Below, one piece after another: positions 20,253 to 33,048 of a stretch of 64,000 nucleotides of DNA. Below the pieces are notes generated by a model. It saw only the letters and a program-made list of their open reading frames with translations. It ran no database searches and was not told where the DNA came from. Each line of letters starts with the position of its first letter. Position 1 is the stretch's first letter. The stretch covers positions 2,790,001-2,854,000 of the forward strand of contig CANUEZ040000107.1 of assembly GCA_948099385.1 (NCBI GenBank), read 5' to 3'. The translations under genes were made by a program, and so were the position numbers. The DNA is from Fasciola hepatica. Taxonomy: Eukaryota > Platyhelminthes > Trematoda > Plagiorchiida > Fasciolidae.

Positions 20253-22136
20253 AGTTAGTCAGTACTATAAATTATGACAAACCTATAGCATTTAGATGTT
20301 TACTGTTGTAGAGTTTGTGGGGGGGGGGGGGACACCGTCACTGTTGTTGATGACCTATAGACGGTGGTGTCAGTCCTCCTAATGCGGCCTTCTGCCTTTG
20401 CTTCTCGTGCCGGACTCCGGATACTCGATGGTCTCCCGCCACCGGTGAACTCAAACGCGTAAAAGAGGTGCACAGGGCCACTGGTAAGAAAACGTGACTG
20501 CTATTCATTTTCCTTTCGTAGATGACTATCAACGGGCTATGAAGCTGCAATGACTATTGGAGGATATGTCCGATGTACCATCCACGGATGTGGCGCTGCC
20601 CGTGGGAAGTTATGGGAAGCGATCACAACCTGTGTTCAGCTGCTATCGAGGATATACTTGTAGTACACCAGTATTTTTTAGAATGTGAAAGTGACAATCT
20701 GGAGCTTCTAGCACTGAACAGAAAGAGCCTATGGTCTCCTGAGCCACCCTGCTTACAAGACCAATATATTTGCCTCCGGAGTACCCCGTTTCATTCACTG
20801 GGCACCAATCGTAAAGTGTCAGCAACGATGGAGTAAGTTCTGTTGGGGTATTCTTACAAACCGTAAGGTGGTACGTCCTCTAGCGGACCTTGGACTTCCA
20901 CTCCAACTGTGAGCTCTATGGCCACAACAAGCTGTGCGGTCGAAAAAAGCCATCCTATTCCAAAACTAGTGGGAGGCCTACCCCTCAAGCAAGGACGTTA
21001 GGTACTGTGGGAGCACCATTTTGCGTGCAACTTCACGAAGCCCTTCGTAACTCACTTCAGTTTTCTTAGCTGTAATCAAGAAAAATACTTCAGAGTTGGA
21101 GTGGGAAATGGCTGCAATGCAATGGCGAAAAGAGGGGGTTCCACTTCGGCTAAAGTGTCCCAGAGGGGGATTCCCGTTAGCGGCGTTGATGGCTTCGTGC
21201 CTCTGAATGAAAGCTTGGAAAATGACAGCTTCAGTGAGCAAGTGGTAAGAGACGGTTCTTTATATTTTCTACCGATCAGGTCACACTTTTACAGAAAGTT
21301 TCCGGTAACAGCTTCCGAGGTTGCGCATGGAATATGATGCATTATTTACGATTATTTACGATCAAAGTTCTCGAGCAGATAAACATGAAGGATGCACACG
21401 CAAGACCTGCCCTGGAGGGCACAAAAGTTTGCTCTTTGATGACAAACGAGCATGAGATTTTGAATTTATATCGCTGTAGACGCTATGTTCCGAAAAAACC
21501 ACCCAGGGGATACAAGGCAGCTCATCCGAGAGAAAGTGCGTCGTTGCTTGTGATGAAGTAGAGCTGGTGTACAAGGGAGTCCATCTGAACTGTATCGCGA
21601 CGTCGGCCTTCAGTGCAATACTTAAAAAGTTACTGAACTCTATTTCTGATATATTTCGCAGAACTTTATCTTATATCGTGATGTGTATCTATTGCGATAT
21701 TTTTCATTTAAGTACTGCTCGACATTCCAGTTTATGCCCCATAATGACTGGCGTATTCACAGTAACCCTTTTTCCACCTTGGAATAAATTTACCATTGGA
21801 TAACAGTACACGTATTTCGACTCCTATTTCATAAAGATAATAACATTTCCCTCATACAACTTTGTTTTTTAATGAGGGATCAATAACAAACATTTCTGTT
21901 TTTACTCCAGGCACTGGAAAACGGTAATTCCAGCAAACATTTTTCAAGCGACTAAAGGGGACGGACGACAAACCTCTATATATTTTGTAAGTCCCCTCTA
22001 CCACTGTACTATTTATCAATAAGTGTATGCCCCTCGCGTCATAAGTATTTTCTCTCCTCTTCCGAAATTATTAACGGAAAAGCACTTCACGCTTACTGGC
22101 GAAGAGGCGAGTCCGAAAGGGATGATTGATAATTGA
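20253..22136. other. No gene supported; 13-G run at 20319-20331
   Basis: Several open frames of 60-90 codons exist on both strands but none shows a family motif or an extended conserved pattern. It could be the 3' part or second gene of the CACTA-like element. The only clear feature is a run of 13 G at 20319-20331. Confidence 0.5.
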
Positions 22137-22185
22137 TAATGGTATATTTCTTGGCCGTGGTCAAGACGCACGCACAAAGCAAGAT
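22137..22185 (-). repeat. Short hairpin repeat, copy 1
   Basis: It shares AATGGTATATTTCTYG with 28119-28134 and then a diverged GACCATGGTC-like core (here GGCCGTGGTCAAGA) and CACGCRCAAA. On the minus strand it reads toward an ATATACCATTAT end followed by AATTATCAAT, like the 3' tail of a small non-LTR element or SINE. Confidence 0.5.
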
Positions 22186-23884
22186 CAGGGAAAGCGGCAG
22201 TATATAACATTGTAGGGTACTCACAGCGAGTCGAGGCAGGAATAACACACAGTGTGCGTTACGGGTGCCGGAAACTGGCTGCGACGGGTCAGGGCGTCCA
22301 GGAAAGGATGCGAGAGTGTACCAACTGGATATTTGGACGATCGCGAACAAGTGACCGGGTAGTAGAGTTACCAAAAGACACGTTGAAGATAAAGTCCGCA
22401 TGAGGCCATCAAATTGCAGTCAGAAATGCAGCGGATTAGGGAAGACTGATCCAACATTTTGTAACGAATTGTGGGGGAGTCTGTGAAGTAAGTGCAAGTG
22501 GATCAGATGTGGTAACAAGAGAGACCTTGTTGTATAGGTGATTTCAGCGTCTAGTGGAAATTCACATGAAAGCATAAGGATTCACTAGGAAAGCGGCGAA
22601 CTTTTGAAGAGCATAAATGGTGTGTGGACGCAGAGCGAACTTTCAAAAAAGGGCCGTCGAAGAAGCAGGCTATTAGAGACGAACCCTGCTGACACGGCCA
22701 GCAGAATTTAGACGAGTGTCTAGATAATATTTTCTGAATATACGGCAAAAGAATTGTTAACTTACTTCTGGTTGGCTACAGATGGCTGGTATTTTGTTCC
22801 ACAGGGGCCTTGGTTGCAGATGGTGGCAGATGGAGTGGTGACGGTAGCAGGCAAAAGGGGCTAGGATGACGAACTGAACAGAGTAGGTTATGAAAGCAGT
22901 GGCAAGGGCTAGATCCCCGACATCGATTTCATACCGCAACTCAGAATGAAGTAAACTGATTGTATGGAGTAAGGGAGGTGGACGTTGAGCGGGTTTGGGG
23001 TGGTGATTGGTGTGGTGGCGAAAGTGGGGTAACTGGAAGTTCCCGTGTAGTTATTCGACGCCCCGGACTAGTGTCGCTCGTCCCAGGGGTCGTTTATACG
23101 GTCCCGTAAAAATAGACTGGGGGAATCGAGCTTATAATGTAAGACAAAGGGTTACCAAATACAGAAGAGTATTTTGTGTGGTCGTCCGAAAAACACCCCC
23201 GGCCGATCTTTTTTGACTCAGTGAGGTCACCTCGGGGTCGTACTGGGACTCAGAAGGGGTCGATTCAAGATCTCTTTTGTGACTATTTGGGGACCACCGT
23301 GCTGGCTGGGGGTTATGAACCGGATCTTTTTGCAAGTCTTGCTCCTCCTTAAAGTGTCACAAGTACAGGCAGTGGTTAGATAAAGTGTTAATAGTGGTGC
23401 GTTTGGGTATAAGGAGAATATGATGGGGGATGATGGGGAGGAAGTGATGGAGAGTCATAGGTAGGTGTAACTCTGGTGAAAAGTTGTGAAGGAAGAGAGC
23501 AGGGGGCTGTGAGACGCTTTCGAGCAATACGTAGCCGAATTCGAATCGGATCCTGAAATCAGAAAGCCATTACCCGTAAATTCTCCAATACTAGATCAAT
23601 AAATGAACCATGATATAAGACAGATACGAACCTCATCTATGCGATCACCGGGACTTAGAAAACGAGGACCAAGTTGCGGCGTGCTGGAACGGAGCATTTG
23701 CTTCATGCAGGTCCAAAATAGGTTATGACAGAGTAGCACCATGGATGCGAACAAACAAAATTTGGTTCACGAAAACATACAGTGTATAAAAACATGCAAG
23801 TAGTGAATGTGAGTGAGCCATATCAAGCAGACTTTAAATTGTAGTGTTTCTGCGGGGACTTAACACTACCGGGAGTTACATGTA
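22186..23884. other. No gene recognised
   Basis: AT- and G-rich intergenic-looking sequence. Frames are short, and I see no retroelement motif before the C-terminal end of CR1-B begins at 23885 on the minus strand. Confidence 0.5.
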
Positions 23885-26197
23885 CAGCAACCGGTATTGC
23901 CACTGAATGATGCAGATTTGAACGCACTCAGGCCAGCAAAGGTCCAATCTTACCTTAAGGCTTGCCACCGATGTGGCAGACACCACATCAGCTTGCAGCT
24001 CGTTCCATGGGTTGACAGCGAGGCGCGCGACGAAATTTCCCCTTATGTACTTAGCACTCTAGGTTCGGCGAGCTTTACCTCGTGTCCCCCGAGTGTGGAG
24101 TTCCATGTCAGTGCCAAAAACGGCTCCTTTGGGACGGGCCGTCCTCGAATTTGCTTTAGGGCCTCTGATGGGTCCCCCGAGTCTTCCACGTTTCATGGAG
24201 CAGAGTTTTAGCACTAGTAACCTCTCCGTGTATGTTTTGTCCCTGAGTCCCGGTAGCTGTCCAGTGGAGTATTGCAGCACTTTATCAAAAACAGCTGAGT
24301 CCCGCACGAGAGCCTGGGCCCAAGATCTGACACAATATTTCAAATGTGGCCTGCCTAGTGCTATGTAGAGCAGAAACAGCGGTGCCCAACGATTCGTGGG
24401 GCACCCGGAGCCCTTTGGCCGCCGCAGCCAAACTCTGTGTGGATGGCCGGTGGCTGTCTTCCATCAAGACCCCAAAGTCAGCGATGATCATAAACTTTGT
24501 GATTGTTTGTGGATTGTGTGGGTCCAGGCATACTGATTCTCCACCTATATCCTGAGTGAGATGCCTGCACTTACCTATACTGAGCTGCAGTAGCCACTGA
24601 GTGGTCCAGTAGTAAACCTGATATTAGAACTCCTGGAGTGATGCGGTTCCGGGTTCGCTCACCAGCTTTAGATCGTCATAAAACAGGTAGCCTGGGTTTT
24701 GAATGCCCTCTGTTAGACCGTTGATGTAGACCAAAAATAGAGGAAGACACAGGACTGACCACTGAGAGATCTCACCGGTAGCCGCAGCCCCCTTGGACTT
24801 GCTTCCTTCTACCCTAACGTAACACATCCGGTTTGTGAGACTTACCCCGGTGCATTCAGGCGCCTTGGGCGCTACACCAAGCGCTTCCATTTTGCGCGAT
24901 ATAAATCAGTGTTTCACGGAGTCAAAAGCCCCCTGGAAGTCCAAATAGCAGACCTTGACTCGTTTACCCCTGTATAATCCGGCCTTGACCTCGTCCGAAA
25001 CGGACGAAAAGTTAGACGAGCACGACCTGTCTTTGACTAACTTTTGTTGTCTGTTGGGAACCATCCCATTTTCAGTCACGTAACTGGATATGCGATTTCC
25101 AACCAGTCCCTCCGTTAGTTCGAGTGGCACAGGTAGCAGATCAACCGGTCGATAGTTTCGTGCCTCATCCTTCAACCCTCCTTTGTGTGTTGGAAAAACT
25201 TTGGCCGCCAGCAAGTCCTCGGGTAACTGCTCCTCGCCCAACGACCTGACTTACAGTCGGGCAAGAGGGGCGGCGACTACCTGGGCAAGGGGGCGAAGAA
25301 CTGCAGCTCGAATGCCATCTGGACCGGCTGCCAAGCGTACGTTAGGACCCCTGAGGGCTTTTTCTGCTTTTTATGCAGAAGCAAGGACTGGCGGCATGAC
25401 CTGTCATCTGGCGAGGGAAGGGGGCATAAGCCGGGTTAAGTCCATTGTCTAGCTGGTGCACTGTCTCGAAGTGCCCTCGGGCTATCTCTGCCTTGGAGTT
25501 ACTGTCGAGTGCGTGGTTGCCATTCCTGCCCTTAAGCGGAACCCACAGCTACTGGCGTGGCTGATTTTGACTGGACATGGTTGTGGTGAGCTTAAGACCA
25601 CGGCTTAGCATTTCTAGCTGAGGAGCTCCCACAAGAGCCTACACTGCTTTTGGACCCTGGTGGCTACTTCTCCAGTCATTCCGAATCGGAGTTATCTCCC
25701 GTGGCTCCCTGTCCGCTGATAATGACACGGAGCCCCGTTTTCTCGGCCCTGAACCCTAGTTGCTCTGCTGTTCCACGACAGTGCCCTTCCTCTTCTGCGG
25801 ATTCTGCCAGCCGAAGAAAAATGCTCTGTGAGTAACAAAAGGTTGTCTCTGAACACCGTCCATTCTCTCCCCATGCCTTCACAATGTTGGACCTATGTCA
25901 GAGCTTGGGCTGCAATGACTAGGCCCTGCACATTGAGATCCCTGAAGCATCTTTATCTTTATCTGTCGCCCTGTCCTTCGCGGCCAAGTAGTTGCAGCGG
26001 ATCACTCCATGGCCATTTGTTCCTGAGGGCGCTGATACCCGTAGGTCCTCATTGTCACCGGTGGGTTTGGTGATTGCCGGGTCCAGTAGCCCGGGAGTGT
26101 GTCTCTCCTTCAACCTGGTGGGTTGTAGGACAAGCTGGGGAAGCTTCTCTTTTAGTAGAGTCCTAATGGCACACAGCCCATTCTTTTCAAGTTTCAA
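23885..26197 (-). pseudogene. CR1-B: CR1-like copy, endonuclease end through RT to C-terminus
   Basis: Minus-strand order: endonuclease end at 26197-25919 (QLVLQPTRLKERHTPGLLD, then SAPSGTNGHGVIR, where SDH has become NGH). RT start near 25350 (AAGPDGIRAAVL); 25241-24906 has FPTHKGG..., RNYRPVDLL and YLDFQGAFDSVKH. 24890-24624 has LFLVYINGL and the catalytic box as LFYDDLKLV. 24343-24059 has ERLLVLKLCSMKRGRLGG, and the tail to about 23885 reads PWNELQADVVSATSVASLK. The GVPQGS box is badly altered (GEISQWS). There are many frameshifts. It lies directly downstream of CR1-C on the same strand. Confidence 0.75.
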
Positions 26198-26339
26198 GGT
26201 TCGGAATCAGAGGCAGCGGAACACCTGCCGCCTATGCCTCACCACCATTCATTCTTGCTGCGGCCTCATGGCAGGGATTCACACCAACACTCCGTCAGCT
26301 GAGCATCAAGTTACCTTCTGAAAAGTTTGTAGCTGTCCT

Positions 26340-28031
26340 GTGACACCACGTCAGCTGGCAGTGAGTCCACAGTTCGGTTGCGCTCCAGGAAGGACGGTAG
26401 ACCAAGGGTAGCCCGGCCGACGGCAGCCTCATGAGCGTCATCAAGTGCCCCTTGTGGGCGGGTGACCACGAGGGGGGAGCTCCACCTGCAACTCAGCCCC
26501 CATTTCGTACCGGATAGTTCACCGGAAGCATATCAGACAGTCGTGCACTCCTCGATATGCCTCCGAAAACAGACCTGTTAACTCTAGCTGTCTGTCGTAA
26601 CCAACCCCTCTTAGTCCAGCAACAAGACCACTGGCTGCTCGCTGCACCCGTTCGAGCATCGCAACTTAAAAGCAATGTACAGAAATATGGCCACTCCGCC
26701 ACACTCCAGTCGAAGACGGAGGTGTGGGGTGTACAGGTGTTTGAAAGCTCTATATGGTAGCCTCCAAAATGTCCGACGGATTGCACCATAGATGCCCCTC
26801 GCCAAGGCCCACACCTTGTCAGTATGACTTCTGGTTCGCAGCATAGATGACACCATCACTCCTAGATCTCTTCCAACGATAGACACTCGAAGAGCAGCTC
26901 TTTGGAAAGGGTCTTTTGGCCTCGGTCTCCCTGGCTGCAGCTAGCACACTTCTGCACGTTGATTGGGAGAGCCCACAAGTTGGACTACTGCACTAGGATA
27001 TCCAAATCTCCCTGCAAAGCCTCGTGATCCACTTTAATTTCGGGCACACGCCATATTTCTAGGTCGTCGACGTGGACCAGAGAGGAGGAGGCCAGTTGTG
27101 TGGCAAGTCGTTGGCGAACGCCACGAACAGCAGTGGGCCTAAAACCGAGCATTGTGGTACTCCACTGGGGGTCTGATGCCACTCGGAGCAGGATGAGGCC
27201 ACTTTCCTAGAGAAGGACCTTCCCTTTCAGGAGGTCTTCAATCCACGTGAGTAATTGTTCTGCGGCTCCCAAAGACCTCATTATCGAGCAGGTGACTGCG
27301 AGGCTGTTTGTCAAACACCTTGCAGAAAAGAACACGGATATAGTCCGTAGGGTGGCCCTCCGCTCTAGCTTGTGCCCAATGCCCCCTTGTCGGTACAGGA
27401 TTTGCCATACAAGATCGGCCTCCCCGGAAATCATGCTGCTGGTGGCTGAGAAGAGCTCGACTATCAAGGTATTGTTGTAGCCTCTATGAGATTAGGATTT
27501 CCATAATCTTTCCTACATCACACGCAAAACGCACTGGGAGATAATTCGCAGCTTCTGTCTCTTTGTCCCCCCTGAACATCGGGTTGACAACCTCTTCTTT
27601 CAACTTGGATGTAGTTCACCTTGTCCAATCAAGTTACTTAGCAGTCTCGTGAGTTGTGGCGCGATAGTTTTAGCTGGTTTCCGAAGGACTAGAGGATGTA
27701 TCCCATCCAGACCAGACGATGTATGTGGCCGGAGCCCTCGCAAAGTCTTGACGACATCTTCCACCACTGACGACAGCCGAACCATGGGGACTGCACTCTG
27801 TGGACGCTGAGGTGAGGATGGCTCCTCCGTGGCATAAGCACCAGCCAATGGTTCTGCTTTGTCGTAGTGAGTGTCCACAATGAGTCCATTACAAACAGTG
27901 CTGGGATGCCTGGGCGAGCCTGAGTCCTCCTTCTTAGGCATGCTAGCAGCCTTTTTGGTGTTGAGCCGGAATCGGCTGCAAGTCCCTCTTCGCATTCGAG
28001 GCTTTTCGTAGTCTCCAGCATCCAGCACCAA
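26340..28031 (-). pseudogene. CR1-C: CR1-like RT half, decayed
   Basis: Minus-strand pieces in order: 28031-27600 (VVKTLRGLRPHTSSGLDGIH, PLVLRKPAKTIAPQLTRLL), and 27467-27207 in another frame. Near 27182-27050 the shifted frame gives GVPQCSVLGPLLFVAFANDL. 26886-26611 has VGRDLGVMVSS, ARGIYGAIRRTF and FKHLYTPHLR. 26500-26340 has LPSFLERNRTVDSLPADVVS. This is the usual CR1 RT-to-tail order with at least five frameshifts. The YADD box falls in the damaged part near 27060 and reads poorly. No endonuclease was found upstream, so it is 5'-truncated near 28031. Confidence 0.7.
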
Positions 28032-28105
28032 TTAAGGATGTGTTTGCGGCTGTCATATCCCGTGCTGGAGAATCGGAAATGCTGCCAGGTTCGGTTTCTT
28101 TTTAA

Positions 28106-28160
28106 TGATAATAATAATAATGGTATATTTCTCGACCATGGTCGAGAAGCACGCGCAAAC
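28106..28160 (-). repeat. Short hairpin repeat, copy 2, with (TAA)n and perfect 20-bp palindrome
   Basis: TTCTCGACCATGGTCGAGAA at 28129-28148 is a perfect palindrome. It is preceded by AATGGTATA and (ATA/TAA)n at 28106-28120, and followed by GCACGCGCAAACGCATGATC. On the minus strand the unit would end ...ATATACCATTATTATTATTA, a trinucleotide tail like those of non-LTR elements. Confidence 0.6.
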
Positions 28161-31100
28161 GCATGATCATGGTGTACAGCGTTACTAAAAACAATGAATT
28201 ATACACGAATTTCGAGAAAGCGAGTGAAAATCTTCAGAAGCAAAGCAATATAGCTAGAGTTAGTTTTAATCGACCGAAATGGTAATGGTTTGTGCGGCAA
28301 ATAAAATTTGGTTCCGAATCCGGGCTGGTTGGTCGTGGCCCGTGGAAGTACAAAACATGTCGTGAAAATATAGCGCTAAGGATGCGTTATAAACCAAAAT
28401 AATGCAAGCTGTGGATAACGGAGGCCTATTGGGGTTCAATGCACGGAATAAATTATGAACATGGAGAGGTGAAAGAAATAAATGGGAGTGCACTCGTGAA
28501 CTTCGGTGAATATGAGGAGAACGGCTCTCCATGAAGACGACGATGGCCCGGAATGACGGATATTCCCGGTCCCATTAAACGGAGTGCTTCATGAAACGAG
28601 GAGATATGGACAAACAGTGTGGAAGTGGACTAGGAAACGTTGAAGAATGTGAAGGAAACAGCAATCCATATAAAAGATGAGTTTAGGTTCAGGATCAATA
28701 ACCCGTATCATTCAAAAAAAGGAGTGCAACTTGAAGGCCTTGAAATAGTGAAGAATCAATTTCAAGCCGGACGACGATGGAAAGAAAAACGAAATCTTGC
28801 GAGGGAAAACTGAGTGAAAAACCTCCGAGTAGGCTCGCGCCTTATTGTTCTGTTACGCCGACAAAAATATATTCACTCATTGATTCTCAGTGATATTCGG
28901 CGTCATTATTGGGAACCGCGGATGAGGGTGATAAATGGACTCGCGTTTGGTTGGCGTATCGAGTTATAGTGAGTTAAAAATTCCTGTGTTGCGTATTCTG
29001 GCTCTGTTATTGGATTGTTCCACATGAGACCGAGGTCATGTGCAGCATCCCGTGTATACGGTTCATCAGGCGGGGTAAGGGACGTGTCAATCAATCTATA
29101 GAAGGTTGCTTGTGAACTGCTATTTGTGAAGACTCCAGCAGTGACATCAGTAGTAGAGGTGTTGCGTCAGAAGGCGCCTATCAATCTACTGGTAAGCAGT
29201 TGGGAGTGTTTTAGGTCGTGTGGCTCGATTGCAATTCCGTTTGGTATAAGAGATTCCATTTAGGTCTCTGTCTGTACGGGTCGAGGTGTGGACCTTGGTC
29301 ACCAAAAGTGGAGCCCGAGGGAGTGGACGACGACAAACCTGAAATAAATGATGTTAGCAGTCTGGACGTGGTTCCAGCTGTGAGTTATGATAATGAATGG
29401 CGACAGTTATTAATGAACTGCTTAGGTTTATATGAACGGTCGGTGGCACATTTCATATTTTGGTCTGGGTTTTAATTCGATAGTTTAATTAACGTAGGGT
29501 TGCAGGGGGTTGATAAGTACTACTTCAGGCTTGCAAGACAGCGTAAACCGGGTTGGCTGCTGCGTCTGCATATCAAAGGATAGATGGTTTGCGCGCAATT
29601 AGAAGTTCTGAAGAACGATTACGTAAGACTGCAGAAAGAACCACTAGGGCATCGGTGGTGATGAGTTAGAGAAAATTGTTATCATGCAGAGAAACGTGGA
29701 CGTACTTTGCCCTGTGCTCCTACTCGGTAGTGCCGGCCTACTGAGATTTAATTTGAATGTGAGCAGGGAAATCTCATGACTTGGTGGTTGCTTGAGTATC
29801 ATATTTGTTATAAGAGTGAAGAGAGATAGTTAGTAGGGAAAGGAAAAATATGAACAGTTCTCCGTGTTCATTTTTTGTAGACCCAAGTGAGGCAGGTTTT
29901 GGTTATCTGTTGCCTCCATATGTAGTCCATGTCAGTGGGCTTAAAGTGCAGGCTGCGGTAGTGATTGTAGTTGGCAGGAGGCTGTGGTTACTGTTAGGTA
30001 GGGTTGTAAACCCAGCTTGGCTTGGATGCTAGGACTTCGAGAAGGCCGCTTTCTGAGAAAGATGACGGAAGATGGACGAGTATGGAAGGAAAACGTGACC
30101 GGTTTTCACTATGTTCTTTTCTCCATATCTCTTTTTCCGGGCTCTACTGCGGTTGCCTTTATTCGTCAGGTACGTCTGCACACTGTCCAGGTCAATGGGT
30201 TGAAAGTCAGGGCTATGGTAGCGATTGTATTTGACGTCAACATGCATGCTAGGTGCGCTTGGGGAGGGTATGGGGCGGTCGAAACTTAGAGCGGGGAGAG
30301 GGTAAGCGTATGGGAGAGTCCAGTGCACTGTCACCCCAGTCAGTCTCGTGAGTGAAAACCAAAAGCTTGTCGAGCGAACAAGGGCGATGTGGAGTTTCCC
30401 CTTTCGCAGGATCAGGTCTGAGCTAATGGGAGACATACCCATCGATGAAGGTTGCCCAGTTCCTCCACAGCCCGATGTCACTGGTATTTGAAGATCGAAT
30501 TGATCCCACGGGGACTTTTATGTTTCCATTATTCTTTTTTCCAGTTTTCTTCTTTTTTTGTTTCCTAACGGAGGGGTCGTTGAGCCTATATAGGAACTTT
30601 CCATAACCCCTCCGCCATATCGTAATTTTATGCGTAATTGCCTTTTTCCGCAACTGCTGGGGGTGGTCTGTTTTCCCCACGTTCGTACGACGCTATGGTA
30701 TGGATTCCGTTGACACCAGGTTTCGCTAGCATGGGCTGGGAAAATGCAGAGTGGGACTACGCAAACACACGGAGCAGGACAACGAACGTTGTAAAGCACA
30801 AGCTAGCATACGTGAATCAGTCTCATACAGCGCGAGACCATGCCTTAGACCATCAGAGACCATTCCAGGCTAGCTGGTGTAGATGAGTTTAGCTCAGCTG
30901 ATGGGAAATAGTGTGGTGTATAAGAGGGAATATGATAGTAGTTGGTGGATGGTAGATACAGAGATGAGACGAGAGGACAGGCCACCAAGTAGGTACTAGC
31001 AGGTGGGATTCTGGGACAAGAGATTCTGGAATGAGATGATTAAGAAAGATGAAATGAGGCCGGACGTAAAACCAAGGCGGGTGGTGGCAGCCGAAATGAA

Positions 31101-31398
31101 CGGGAAAGGAGTGAAAGCTCAAGTAAGGTTGTAGACGGAGGAACTCAGTGTCCTAGGATCCAAAGCCACATACCTATTTGCTGCAGACATCTAAGGCTAA
31201 GAAACTTAAACTGGTTGGCAATAGAACACGAACATAGTCTAAAATTAGGGGAACCGGCAAGCATTAAACCAGGTATAGTTACAAAAGTCAGCAAACTGTA
31301 GCTACTGTAGTATAGATGGTATGCAGTATAATGTAAAAGATAATAGTTTCCGTGGCGTTTATCATCTGGCGAGAGATGAAAGTTCTAGTGCAGTCTTC
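28161..31398. other. No gene recognised; one diverged duplicated segment
   Basis: Purine-rich on the plus strand with only short frames. Two segments, 29921-29973 and 30181-30234, are about 75% alike (GGTAGYGATTGTA.TTG and neighbours), about 260 bases apart in the same orientation. The rightmost few hundred bases are probably the 3' untranslated part of CR1-D. Confidence 0.45.
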
Positions 31399-33048
31399 CT
31401 AACAATCAAACACGTTTTCGTAGGCCACCTGCTCGGTGACGGTCTGGTCGGTAAGAAAGATTACATTGGGAACAGTCAAGAAGTGATCCAGCAAGCCTCT
31501 GAACTGGGGAATCGAGAGACTCTCACGGATGTTCAGCGGCAGTTTATTCCATAACTTTGAGTATCTTATAAGGAAGAAGTTATATCTCAACGCTAATTTT
31601 GATCTAGGAATGGAGAGCTGCAGTGACTGATGGCGTTGAGCATGATTCGTGGAGGGAGTGAGAAGAATGGGTTCAGTACACGAAAAGGCCGTACGGTGGT
31701 ACAGCTTAAACAGGAAGCATAAATTGAGCTTCATGCGACTCAGCCATAGAGGGTCAAGACTGAGTAGGATGCATCGATCATTGTAACACAAACTGAAGGA
31801 AAATCCCACTAATTGTTTGGAGAAATGACGTTGCACGGACTCCAGAGAAATGCTGTCGGATTTCGTCATGTTGGTGAAGATAACAGGACAGTATTCAAGG
31901 AGAGGTCTGGCGTGAGGCTTGTTAGTGAGCAGTTTGCAATCATTTAGCCGAAAAGTTCTGGAGATGAGGCCAGTGGCTCTTCTCGTCTTTGCAATCTGGA
32001 GTGGAACATAATCAGAAAACCTAAAGCTACAAGAGTAATGAAGACCAAGGTTTCGAACTAAAGGGCTGTACGAAGTGGGCAGGTCGTGGATAGGCAGGGT
32101 TCCGGGGGCCACTTGACATCTGGATGTTGTGTAGCAGCTCTCGGAGGTCGAGAAGTCCATACTCCATGAACTGCACCAATCCCCGAGTCGCTTTAGGTCA
32201 CTAGAAATTTCATCCAGCATAATGTTGAGGTTCTGACGAGGAAACTCATAGACGATCTTAACGTCATCAGCGAAAAGGAATGGGATGCCATGGTGCAAGA
32301 TGGGAAATATATCATTTACGTAGATGAAAAAAAGTAAAGGACCGAGTACACTGCCTTGTATAACTCTACTAGTGACTGGAGCAGGCTGTGAGAAATTCCC
32401 ATCAATGGAAACCACTTGTGAGCGATTCGATAGATATGATGTTAACTACGTTAAAAGGGAACCGGAAAAGCCGTGAGCTTTGAGTTTGGTTAGTAATAAA
32501 GCGTGAGGGACACGGTCGAAAGCTTTTGTCATATCAAGGTATATAATGATGATGGATTTACTGTTGTCGGCGGCTGCCTTTGTGAGGTCAAAGAAGTCGT
32601 ACTGGCAAGTGGTGCATGAATGTGACTTTAAGAAGCCATGCTGCCCACTATGGATGATGTTATGGGACAACAGGAAGTCGGACATCCTCTGTTTGCTGAA
32701 GCGTTCCATCAAACTAGAAGCAATTGGAGTGTGGTTGATAGGGCATTAATTTGAGGGGTCATGTATTGGTCTTTCCTTATGGATTGGGATGATGACCACA
32801 GTCATCTACTGTGGAGGAAATATGCTGAACTCAATGGATAGATTGCAGACCTTCAATGGTAGGGCTGCGACATCAGTTCCTCCAAGAAGTAGAGGTATCG
32901 GTGGAACACCATCATGGCCAAGGTGTGAGGACTGCCGGACACGGGTAAGCTGGTTGGTCACCTCTTTTAGAGTAAATTCTAAATCAGACAGTAAGTGCTT
33001 GGCGGCAGGGTCTATGCCTGGGGGTAAGGTAAGGGAGTCCGTAGTCAT
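31399..33048 (-). pseudogene. CR1-D reverse transcriptase with three in-frame stops
   Basis: One frame runs the whole length, with stops at 32806-32808 (TAG), 32746-32748 (TAA) and 32446-32448 (TAG). Motifs: LTRVRQSSHLGHDGVPP, QHGFLKSHSCTT, YLDMTKAFDRVPHALL, VIQGSVLGPLLFFIYVNDI (GVPQ is VIQ here), and catalytic FLFADDVKIVY. The 338-codon C-terminal section is unbroken: RPLLEYCPVIFT, ESVQRHFSKQLVG, FLIRYSKLWNKLPLNIRES. Only the three stops and the frameshift near 33050 separate it from a full ORF2. Confidence 0.85.
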
